64,000 nt of DNA. Source: Aldrovandia affinis (lineage: Eukaryota > Chordata > Actinopteri > Notacanthiformes > Halosauridae). The notes under the pieces were generated by a model, which did not search any database, was not told the DNA's origin, and saw nothing but the letters and a program-made list of their open reading frames with translations. This document shows, piece after piece, positions 1 to 8,905 of this stretch. The stretch spans positions 6,590,674 to 6,654,673 of the forward strand of contig JAINUG010000026.1 in NCBI GenBank assembly GCA_029706075.1. Reading direction: 5' to 3'. The first letter of the stretch is position 1, and each line of letters begins with the position of its first letter. The translations under genes were made by a program, and so were the position numbers.

Positions 1-1147
1 CTGAAATTAAAACATATTAAATCAGACTTGTATCACCTTTATTTACACATTTACCCTACAACTTCCAAGTGAAAAAAAATTCTCAAAATGTCTGAACATA
101 AAAATATTAAATAACTTGGATTGATAAGTCAACAGTCCGCTTATCATACCAATTGTAAACTAGCTCAGGGCTAACCAATCACCTTCCAGATCACACACCA
201 AGCTAATTGGCCTCCACCTGTGTTCAATTGTAGTGATTACGGTTATTTGAGAATAAAATCAGAAAAGATTCTGAAGCCATGTGGCAAAAAGTGTTGTGGT
301 CAGATGAAACCAAGATAGACATCTTTGGCCTAAATGCAAAACGTTGCATTTGGCGAAAACCCAATACAGCACATCACCCAAAGAACACCATCCCTATTGT
401 AAAGCATTGTGGTGGCAGCATTCTGTTATGGGGATGTTTCTCATCAGCAGGGACTGGGCCACTTGTCAGGATAGAAGGAAAAATGGATGAAGCAAAATAC
501 TGAAAGATCATTGAGGAAAACCTGCTGCCCTCTACAAGAAAGTTGAAATTCAGAAGGAGGTTCACCTTTAAGCATGACAATGACCCAAAACACACAGCTA
601 ATGCAACAGTGTAGTGGCTAAAATAACTAAAAGGTGAATGTCCTTGAGCGGCCTAGTCAGAGCCCTGACTTCTATTGAATGTTATTGAAAACCTGTGGAA
701 TGATTTGAAGAGTGCAGTTTGACGGTCCCCACACAATCTGACTGAGCTTGACCAGCTCTGTAAGGAAGAATGGGCACACGATGCCCAATGTAGGTGTGCA
801 AGGCTGGTACAGACATGTCCAAACAGACTCATGGCTGTAATTCAAGCAAAGGGTGCTTCTACCAAGTACTAACTCAGTGTGGTATAGATTTATCAATCCA
901 AGTTATTCTAGATTTTTATTTTTAATTAATGTTGATTAAACCTTGTTCCCTCTGCCAGGAAGCTGAAACTTAGCTGCAAATTGATCTTTTTGAGAACTTA
1001 ATTTTCACTTGGAAGTTGTATGGTAAAATGTGGAAATGAAGGTGGAAAAAGTCTGATCTAATGTTAATCTAATCTTAATTTCAGGCTGTAAGGCAACAAA
1101 AGGTGAAATTTCGGCGATGGGGTGTAGACTTTAAAGGGGCACTGTAT
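1..1147 (+). mobile_element. Tc1-like DNA transposon, left end cut by window edge
   Basis: The first ~95 bases are repeated inverted at about 987-1085 (AACTTCCAAGTGAAAA at the left, TTTTCACTTGGAAGTT at the right), which is the long inverted repeat typical of fish Tc1 elements. Past 1085 the right repeat continues to a GGGTGTAGAC...GGCACTGTA end near 1147, so roughly 60 bases of the left end lie before the window. The transposase inside is a decayed remnant. A TA-rich microsatellite follows directly. Confidence 0.85.
279..871 (+). pseudogene. Tc1-like transposase remnant
   Basis: The frame opens at the middle of a Tc1 transposase: the WSDETK block carries the first catalytic aspartate, followed by [23 protein letters not shown] and, after a stop at about 501, [11 protein letters not shown] with the second aspartate. 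The C-terminal KGASTKY signature is readable near 850. The N-terminal paired-like DNA-binding domain is absent. At least three in-frame stops and frame changes are present, so the gene is dead. The DDE superfamily assignment rests on these motifs. It acts, when intact, on the inverted repeats of its own element. Confidence 0.8.
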
Positions 1148-1150
1148 CTA

Positions 1151-1173
1151 TATGTATATATATATATATATAT
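1151..1173. repeat. (TA)n microsatellite
   Basis: About 23 bases of near-pure TA lie between the Tc1 right end and the LTR element. This obscures the exact target duplication of the LTR element. Confidence 0.9.
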
Positions 1174-1755
1174 TGTGGTGTCCCCAGGGGTTGGGCGACA
1201 CGCACGGACCTTGCAGAGGGCGTAGGCAAGTTAAAGAACAAGGAGGAGGCAGTATTCAAAAACAAAACAATGATTTATTAAACTAATACTGACAAACATA
1301 AAACAAAGGGTGGGGTCTTCAGGGGAATACAAACACACAAAGTCCGCAATCCTTATCTCGTTGTCAATGTCCAATCTAATTCCAAAATCCAAGTCAGTTC
1401 CGCAATCCAGTCCGTCGTCAAAATCCAAAGGGGGGTCCTCAAACAATCCGGTCAAACACAAAACACTCCAACACGCTCTTCAAATCCTGGCTGGTCAACG
1501 ACTTCACAGGCTTCTCTTTCTCTCTCCTTCAACACACTCAAATTCAACTTCCCAAACACGTTCCTACTCCTCTCCATGTGTGATGCAAATCAGCCCTTTA
1601 AATAGGCCTTGAAATGGCCTTCAGCTGGTCATTAGTCCCATCACTTGACTTGACTTAGGTGTGACTGTGACCTGCTGGGAAATGTAGTGTTTCCAGACTC
1701 CCATGTGTTGTAGGCCAGGCAGCCATTTCCTTGTGCAGCCCCTTGGGCTGCCACA
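1174..1755 (-). repeat. Downstream (3') LTR of the LTR element
   Basis: Shares with the segment at 3161-3749 the opening GGTGTCCCCAGGGGTTGGGC and the closing GCAGTCATTTCCTTG-type block ending in GCTGCCACA. In minus-strand orientation it follows the polypurine tract. Confidence 0.8.
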
Positions 1756-3038
1756 CACCCTCCTCCTCAGCTCTGACCTCGGGAGGGCTGAGCGGCCTAT
1801 GTCCAACGGCCACCAGGAGGGTCCCCCTCTCCAGGTCCACTCAGGCAGTGCTCCGCCGGGATCAAATGTCCTGATTCCATCTCCATTCACCGTCTGAAAA
1901 AATGTCTGCAAGCCGTTAGGAAATGGCAAAAGTCGCTCACTTCGTTTGCCCCCAACTGGCCACATGTGGGTACTGGCTCTGGGCTTCACCAACCTTCCAT
2001 GGCTCCGCCAGGGCGCTTTCATCATCCCTGATACATTCTTTGACCCTTTGTTCCAGTTCCACTCTGTTACAATGTGGTCAGGTTCCGCAACCTGGGAAAA
2101 CATTCTCTTCGAAACATGTTTCTCTTTATCTTTAACTTTCTTCACCTTCACATTTCCTCTCCATAAACGTTTCCCATGTTCCTTTCCTTTATATGGCAGC
2201 CTGTTTTGTTTCCCTTTTCTCTTCAGGTGAGTACTTCTAAACTTCACGTTTCTTCTCTGTCTTTTTACTTTCAGTGGAACAGAAGGACTCACCACATCAG
2301 GAGATGGTTGGGTGCCCCACCTGACCTCAGCCATCGTCAAGAGGCTTTCCTCCACGCTATGGTCCCACCATAGCTCCTCCTCCGCAAACTGCTCCTCCAG
2401 TTCCCCTCCAAGGTCCGGCAGGCTGAGGGGGACTGAGCACCATTGATCCCACTTCGACTCCAATGTCTGGTCATAGTGTATGGTCAGCTCCACTGGATGC
2501 AAGATCTCCACCTGGGTGCTAGAATCTTTAGTGACAGGAACACACTTTGCACATTCCAGCTCCGCACTCACCCCTTCCAGTCGGTCTTGTATGTCCAGCA
2601 GAGTCTCAGTTTGGATTTTCAAAACCTCGCGAAAATATTTCTCTATGGCCTGCTGCTGAGCTTCTTTCTGGTCCAGTCTCTCGCTCAAGACCTGTATTTC
2701 CTCTCGCAGTAGAGGGAGCTCTTCATTTTTCTTTTGTTCAGTCAGGAGGGCTGTAGAGGTGGTTCGGTGAAGTTCTTGCAATGCAACAATCTTCTCTTCT
2801 TGTTGCAGGGGTGGCCATTTTTCTCTCTGACTTCTTTCATCTTTTGTTGCCCCTTCAGGTTTCTCAACACCTTCTCCATTTCACCGATGGCCTCAGCAAC
2901 GTCGGGCGCCATTCCAGCCAAAAAGGAGCATTTGAGGGCTGGACTTGCCTGGAAAAACACTTTGAGGGACCGTTGGTGCACTTTAGACAGATGCTTGGGA
3001 CCCTCTGCCTCCAGCCAAGCCTCCATGTCTGTATCCAT
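1621..3038 (-). pseudogene. Gag-like protein of the LTR element, one frameshift
   Basis: Two minus-strand frames (3038-2742, 98 aa; 2781-1621, 386 aa) overlap by 40 bases and read as one protein interrupted by a frameshift near 2760. The first part starts with an acidic segment. The second opens with a strong heptad-like stretch (LLTEQKKNEELPLLREEIQ to about residue 80; a coiled coil by eye), then an acidic region, then a very basic region around residues 170-240 with many K/R, and finally runs into the LTR. Position just inside the 5' LTR, the coiled coil and the basic tail suit a Gag protein that binds nucleic acid, but I see no CCHC knuckle and cannot name the family. A captured host gene is an alternative I consider less likely. 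Confidence 0.5.
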
Positions 3039-3160
3039 TGTCCAGTCCCCTTCAATTATGCAGTATCTTTTTCAAAAAACTAAAAAAAAGAATCCTGCTC
3101 ACAGTTGCACTACCTCCTCTTGCCTATATGTGATGCCCTCTGCCTGCATTCTCCACCATA

Positions 3161-3749
3161 AGTGGTGTCCCCAGGGGTTGGGCGACACTCACGGACCTTG
3201 CAGAGGGCGTAGGCAGGTTAAATAACCCGGAGGAGGCAGTATTACAAACGAAACAATAATTTATTAAACTAATTTTTACAAACACAAAAGAAAGGGCAGG
3301 GTATTCGGGGAGTCCAAAACACAAAGTCCACAATCCTACTCGTCGTCGTTATTGGTAGTCCAATATCCAAGTCCATTTCAGTTCCGCAATCCAGTTCAGT
3401 AGTCGGTACACAAAGGGGGTCCTCAAAACAATCCAAGTCAAACATGATAAACAATCCAATACACTTCTCCAAAACTCTCTCGCTCTCTCCGCAACACTCT
3501 CTCCGCAATACTCTCTCCGCAACACTCTCTCCGCAACACTCTCTCCGCAATCACCACCCTACTCCTTCCAACGTGTGACATGATTTAGTCCTTTAAATAG
3601 GCCTCCAAATGGCTTTCAGCTGTCTGTAGTCCCAAACGCTTAACTTATTTCAGGTGCGGGACTGCAGGCTGCTGGGAAATGTAGTTTTTCTGGCTCCAGT
3701 GGCTCCCATTTGTTGAAGGGCCAGGCAGTCATTTCCTTGGGCTGCCACA
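3161..3749 (-). repeat. Upstream (5') LTR of the LTR element
   Basis: Direct copy of 1174-1755 with scattered substitutions and a locally expanded CTCTCTCCGCAA array. The visible divergence between the two LTRs means insertion was not recent. The expected primer site lies just inside, at minus-strand TATGGTGGAGAATGC; I cannot match it confidently to a tRNA. Confidence 0.8.
3476..3553. repeat. 13-15 bp minisatellite (CTCTCTCCGCAAYA)
   Basis: Five or so tandem copies of an ACTCTCTCCGCAA unit inside the upstream LTR, absent from the other LTR, so it expanded after insertion. Confidence 0.85.
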
Positions 3750-4094
3750 ATACATACAGGTAAATGCCAAAATAAAGGCAACACTCGAGTAAATTAGGGA
3801 TCATTTTAACGGGTGCAGTACCATGAGTGTACTTTGGGAGGTGCCAGGGCCAGTAATGATGGATAGGCCTGGTCCTCCCCTTTCCAAAAACAATTCAAGA
3901 GCCACAGTTGGATATTCCTAAAACGTAGTTGCATCTTGGGGACACAAAGTCTCCAAGTCTACCATCAAATGCTACCACCATGCAAATAGGCTTTTTGGAA
4001 GGGTTGCCAGGCATTGTAACTCTGAACTCTGAAGGAGTAAGAGTAAATGAGAGGCTCAACTAGAGGCTCAACTGTGGTCAAAAGTGCATACTCC

Positions 4095-4446
4095 TAGGCC
4101 TCCTGCGTGGTCTAGTGGTTTCAACGTTCGATGCTGGCCACGGCAACCGGGGTTCGATTCCCCATCGCGCAAGAATCGGCTCTGGCCGGGAGTGCCACCG
4201 GGGCGGAAATTGGCTGTCTGCCCCAGGGAGGGGGGAGGGAAGCCGACACAGTTCGCTGCGCACAGGAGTGGTTCTGGGGTGCCGGAATTACAGTCGACAG
4301 CACGATGAGTGGCAGCGCTTCGCCATTGTCACTGCCGGTCACAGGGCTACGGCAGCGAACGACAAGGGAGGGGATTGAACTAAGCACAGCGGGAGTAACT
4401 GGCTACCAAATTGGGAGAAAAACGGGGCACAAAAATGTAATAAAAT
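4095..4446 (+). mobile_element. tRNA-derived SINE with 15-bp target duplication
   Basis: The first ~75 bases are tRNA-like, with an A box (TGGTCTAGTGG) and a perfect B box (GGTTCGATTCC), so an internal RNA polymerase III promoter is present. The tRNA part looks closest to tRNA-Glu/Asp by eye. A GC-rich body of about 250 bases follows, ending AAATTGGGAGAAAAACGGGG and an A-rich tail. AAAAGTGCATACTCC occurs on both sides (4080-4094 and 4447-4461): an exact 15-base target duplication that fixes the borders. Confidence 0.9.
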
Positions 4447-4465
4447 AAAAGTGCATACTCCATGC

Positions 4466-5128
4466 ATTGATTCGAGATGCAAGGCAAAACAGACGAGCAA
4501 CTCTGAAACATTTGCCAGTAAATATCAATCTAGGGTGTGTGCAGGCAGTTTCATCAAGAACAGTCCATCGAGAACTTCACAGAGAGGGATACTATGGTCG
4601 GGTTGCAGTGCATAAACCCCTTATTACTACCTAAAAATGCATTCTTGTGGGTAAAGTGGTGCAAAGAACACAGGCAGTGAACTACTAACCAGTGGGAAAA
4701 GTAATATGGTCAGAAGAGTCATTCTGCATCCTGTTCTCAACACACAGATGAGTGCATGTGTAGTGCATCCCAAAAGAAGCCTACACGCCCAAGTGTTGGT
4801 TTCCCACAGTAAAGGGTTCTTATGGCTCTGTTATGGTGTGGGGTGCATTTCCCTGGCATGGTTTAGGTCGAATAAACCCCTTAGAGGGCAAGGTAAATTC
4901 AAATAAATACAAAGCTATTGATCACCTTTATCCTATGCTGAAGCATTTCTATCCTGATCGGAGTGGTCTCTTCCAGGATGACAATGCCCCCATCCACAGG
5001 GCACGAGTGATCACTGAATGGTTTGATGAGCATGAAAATTATGTAAATAATATGCTATGGCTATCTCAGTCACCAGCTGTCATCCTAATTGAACACTTAC
5101 GGGCGATTCTGGAACGGCACTTGAAATA
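4466..5128 (+). pseudogene. Tc1-like transposase remnant
   Basis: Readable pieces in changing frames include the end of a helix-turn-helix region, then SVMVWGAFPWHGLGRINPLEG-type sequence around 4830, LFQDDNAPIHRA near 4970 (second catalytic aspartate) and IEHLRAILERHLK at the end (third catalytic position). Stops and frame changes occur near 4625, 4680 and 4760. Length and motif order fit a Tc1 transposase C-terminal half. Confidence 0.8.
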
Positions 5129-5337
5129 GCGTTTTCCACCACCATCAACAAAACAGCAAATTATGTAATTTCCCATGGAATAATTGTGTTGCATCCCACC
5201 AGTAGTTGTAGACTTTATGCTAAGGTGCATTGAAGCTGTTCTGGTGGCTCGCAGTGGCCAATGCCCTATTAAACCACTTTATGTTGGTGTTTCCTTTATT
5301 TTAACAGTATTTTAACCTGTGTATGTAGTACATCGAA

Positions 5338-5720
5338 ATATAGTGGTGGATCTTTGATGTTATGGGGCTGTTTTGCATCTACTGGTCCTGGGGCTCTTGT
5401 CATAGCCAATGCAATCATGAATTCCAGCAAGTACCCAGACATTTTGGCCAAAAACCTTGTTCCCTCTGCCAGGAAGCTGAACCTTAGCTGCAAATGGATC
5501 TTTCAGCAAGACAATGACCACAAGCATACCTCAATATTAACCAACAAATGGTTCAATTACCACAAAATGACTGTTTTGCAATGGCCATCTCAGTCTCCAG
5601 TCTTGAACCCGATTTAAAATATGTGGTTTGAATTGAAGAGGGCAGTCCACAGGCATAGACTAAAGGATCTGAAGAATCTTGAAAGATTCTGTATGGAGGA
5701 AACCTCATATCATAAAACAC
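5338..5720 (+). pseudogene. Tc1-like transposase C-terminal remnant
   Basis: Open from 5354 to 5617: SLMLWGCFASTGPGALV, a 30-residue linker, then FQQDNDHKHTS (second catalytic aspartate; HKHTS replaces the usual PKHTS) and QWPSQSPVLNPI just before a stop where the third catalytic glutamate region should follow. The N-terminal half is missing. Non-functional. Confidence 0.8.
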
Positions 5721-5847
5721 TATAGAAGACGACTCCATTGTGTCCATCATTGTGAGGGGAGGGTGCACAAAGTATTGAAAACAGGGGTGTGAATAATTGT
5801 TCATTGGATGATTCACACATCTTTTTGGGAAAAAAAATACTTGTTAA

Positions 5848-7428
5848 CCCTCTGAGGTCCGTGCTAAGCTTTTCGATGTTTTTTGATTTTGGCATGGTCT
5901 GATATTTATCTCAATTTCATCAATTTAACACACATTTACTCCAAAGTGTTTAATATTTTTATTTGAAGGACAATCACAGCTACATTTGTATGCCATCAAT
6001 AGTTTGGTCAGTATCATATGCAGCTTGTAAATAGATCTACAAACACACAAGTTAAAAATAGTTAATTTTTCTGCTGTCACAAAAGTTGTGAAAGCACACA
6101 CTAAACTATAGTGACGAATTGTTTTGCCAATGTGCGTTTGTTCATCAAGGTCTTGGTTATGTAAGGGTGTGAAAATGTTTTAGCACATATGAGATCTAAA
6201 TAGCTAAAAACCTGTTTTTATCAGAACTGGTCACATTTATTTCAGGCTGTGGGAGGGCTATATGCTAATTTACTGAATATTCATGATCCACACCTGAAAG
6301 ATCATGGTCAAAGGCCATCAGACAAAGACATCTTGCAGAGTAGCCTACGCATTTCTTGCACCAACAGAAGCCAGTTTGACAACATCCAAAGTCTGGCATT
6401 GGGCACAGGCACATGATCAAAAGTTTAAGATATTCATCTTTAAACGTCTGTAGGAAAACGAAAGCAAAATCCGTGTCTACGAAGACACGGAAAGACATAA
6501 ACAAGACAAAACAAAATAACCAACGATCAGGAACAAACAAAACGTATCCAAAATCTCGGAATAAACTAAACGCTGGGGATCTAAACCACAATAAGCACAC
6601 AAACAAGTTCTCGAGAGGCAAGAAACATTAATCACAATAGGTATTATCAAGCTAAGCTAGATAATGTCCAAGCGCCGAAACAGAATGCCAGCTGGTTAAA
6701 TATCCTCCCGTTAATTATTCGCAGCAGTCCGCAATGATTCTGATTTTTTTCGTATAGCGCCACAAGACGCGGAATTCATATATTTTCACGAGTATTTGAA
6801 AATATGGTAAATCAAATAAATATCAGCATACACCGTCTGTTGCTGGCAGCTCATAAACCGTAAACACAGACAAGATCCGATATAATGTCGGGACATTGTT
6901 TACGCTGCAATTTCACACACGGAATTCATATATTGAATACGAGTATTTGATAACATGGCAAATCAAATATAGTTACTTACTCTTCGTCAGTTATTGTCTT
7001 CGTCGCTTTCCATCGATGTTTCTCCAAACACTGCAGCGCAGAAAATCTTTCCATCTTGAATAAAATTGTATGTCTGTATAAAATCTTGCTTCAAATTGTC
7101 GGGACAGTTTGTGTTGTTTACGCCGGCGTTTCACACATGGCCCCACGCCCTCCCCACACCTCCCGAAACTCGCACCTAGTTACCATGTCAATAGAAGGGG
7201 ACGTTACTAAAAGGTAAAAACAGAGTAAAAACAAGGTTTACTTTTGGTCTAATTAACCTAATTTAAAAATCCCATTTGATTTGCCAGTGCTCAAATCGGA
7301 AAGTCGCGATTCTAAGGTTTCTGTCAATGTTTTTGTCGCGTGTGTATGATAAAATATCGCGAAATTAGAAATAGTAATATACTTTTATTGCTGCTGGGAG
7401 CGGCGCCGCTCCCGTCGACCTCAGGGGG
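5848..7428 (-). mobile_element. piggyBac-like element, copy 1 (internally deleted)
   Basis: TTAA at 5844-5847 and 7429-7432 flank the element, which begins CCCTCTGAGGTC and ends GACCTCAGGGGG: inverted ends at a TTAA duplication are diagnostic of the piggyBac superfamily. It shares long blocks with the copies at 12,811 and 62,889. The part at about 6300-6440 corresponds to the transposase C-terminal coding region seen in copy 3 (minus strand) but has no intact frame. The interior near 6760-6960 has repeated GAATTCATATAT...CGAGTATTTGA motifs. Confidence 0.85.
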
Positions 7429-7585
7429 TTAAGCTAATTATTTTGTCAATTGTATCAGTATAAAACTATATAATCTCCATATTTGTTTGAGCATACAATA
7501 TAGCTCATCATCTGTATTGTTGTATACAGCCTCCTTTGCTCATATTTATAAAGGGTGTGAATAATTTGGACGGGTACTGTATTAT

Positions 7586-8264
7586 CAGGTGTATAGGTGA
7601 TGAAACTGTTATAAGCAGTAGCTCAGCAACAAAAATACAGCTCATGTGTTAAAACAAAGTTATATGTGATGTGCCATTCTGCTTATTGCTTCTGCAGATG
7701 TGAGCACAGCTTATAAACAAGAATGATCACAAAGCACTACCTCAAGTGTTCCTTTGTTCACAGGTCTGTTCCATGCCTTCTGAACAGTAATCAAATTACA
7801 GGGAGAAAATGAAATGAATGGATCTAAGGAAAGTCATAATTGCTATTTCCACTTTCAGCTGTGCACTGCTTTGCATCCACTATATGCCTGACAGTCATCT
7901 CATGGATACAGGGGAATCTATTCATTCTCAAGGCTAAGGAGAATGGCATACCTGCTGCTACTGTGCTGATTGGCCTCTCCTACGTACATGCTGATAGGGT
8001 CTTCCTGTTTGCTCACCACCACGCTCACCATAACTCCAGCACCCTGCTACCTTCCATCATCCACTGTGCACACAAAAACCAAGTTCACAGTTAGTGTGAG
8101 ACAATTCATTCACCACGCCTTTCCAAACCAGAATATCAAACTGCAAGAAATTTCAGGTTGGGCCCTGATGGTTCTCCTCCCCAGAGGGAAACCATAAATT
8201 GATTGTTGAATGGAGAGAGAAAATGTAGCTGCAACAGAGGCAGTGTGGAAAACATAGTTTACCT
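7586..8264. other. Unassigned non-coding stretch
   Basis: No recognisable gene or repeat family. An 84-codon plus-strand frame at 7840-8094 has no recognisable domain and is probably chance. Confidence 0.5.
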
Positions 8265-8445
8265 CAATAATGTATCATGTTTATATAGTGCCTTTTTAGA
8301 ATCTCAAAGCACTTTACATTGAAGAGGGGAGGCTCCCCATAACTAATGCCAACGTGTAGCGCCCAACATGGTGATGTACAGCTGCCATTCTGTGCCAGAA
8401 TGCTCACCCACACCAGCTGAGGTGGAGAGAGAGGAAATTGGTTCA
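8265..8445. repeat. Fish-type dispersed repeat, probably a retroposon 3' fragment
   Basis: The block TTTATATAGTGCC...AATCTCAAAGCACTTTACATT...CACACCAGCTGAGGTGGAGAG is of a type I recall from many fish genomes. Exact family not assigned. Confidence 0.5.
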
Positions 8446-8469
8446 GTGTACTGGGGTTTGCTTAGATAG

Positions 8470-8900
8470 TGTTACACGCCCTGTGACACAACTCAGATTG
8501 GAACAGAACAGCATGATGCAGGGAATGGAGTTATCGGTCTGCGGATTGGATTTTATTTGCTCTCCCACAGAGAGAGAGGGTGAGGGACAGAGAGAGAGAG
8601 TTCTGGCTAAAAACAATAAATCTAAATAACAAACTAAACCAAATGAGCCTTTCGGCAAAACACTAGTCATTCACACACACAAACCTTTCAGGTTGTAAAT
8701 TCTTTGCGTCACATTTCTCTCTCGCCAGTTTACAGCTTCCGTGTTCCAGCCACCTACTAAGAAGACCAGGTTTAAGCACACAGGTATAATTACCTAATTC
8801 TGCACAGCTGTGTGCTCTAGCTGCCCTGCCAGTAGGCATGGCCATTAATCACCTTGATTATCCACCCCCCCTCCCCACACCTAGACCAACGTCTTCCACA
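8470..8900 (-). mobile_element. Solo LTR, copy 1 of a family also at 48.2 kb
   Basis: Shares GCCTTTCGGCAAAACA, GTTCCAGCCACCTACTAA, GCACACAGGTAYRATTA, CTGCCAGTAGGCATGGC and GTCTTCCACA in order with 48,191-48,667. Begins TG and ends CA. Flanks GATAG (8465-8469) and GATAC (8901-8905) resemble a 5-base target duplication with one change. No internal retroviral region, hence a solo LTR. A GA-rich tract lies at 8566-8601. Confidence 0.65.
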
Positions 8901-8905
8901 GATAC

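Larger units (their letters stand above)
1174..3749 (-). mobile_element. Non-autonomous LTR retrotransposon (two LTRs, Gag-like frame only)
   Basis: Two directly repeated segments of about 585 bases (1174-1755 and 3161-3749) enclose about 1.4 kb. Read on the minus strand the LTR begins TGTGGCAGCCC and ends ACACCACA, giving TG...CA ends. A purine-rich tract (GAGGAGGAGGGTG on the minus strand) abuts the downstream LTR as a polypurine tract should, and a Gag-like frame starts about 120 bases inside the upstream LTR. No reverse transcriptase, RNase H or integrase block is visible, and the interior is too short to hold them. The 5-base flanks (TATAT and ATACA) do not match cleanly, probably because insertion was into a TA repeat. 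Best read as a non-autonomous derivative of a gypsy-like family; family name not determined. Confidence 0.75.
3757..5319 (+). mobile_element. Tc1-like transposon (CAGGTAAATGCC end) split by a SINE
   Basis: Left end CAGGTAAATGCCAAAATAAAGG follows a TA at 3755-3756. The right side carries the inverted counterpart GGTGTTTCCTTTATTTTAACAG, ending near 5319. At least three more copies of this family occur in the window (44.9, 48.0 and 52.7 kb). The interior holds a degenerate transposase and a SINE at 4095-4446. Confidence 0.8.
5326..7585 (+). mobile_element. Tc1-like transposon interrupted by a piggyBac-like element
   Basis: Transposase-like sequence from 5338 leads to GGGTGTGAATAATTG at about 5785. 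The typical Tc1 right end (GGGTGTGAATAATTTGGACGGGTACTGTA) appears at 7553-7585. Between them a 1.6 kb piggyBac-like element sits at TTAA, so the Tc1 element is the older insertion. The left end is truncated against the preceding Tc1 element. Confidence 0.7.

Noticed and set aside
4096..4173. tRNA gene
   Set aside because: A and B boxes are good, but the acceptor arm does not pair and it is the head of a SINE with tail and target duplication.
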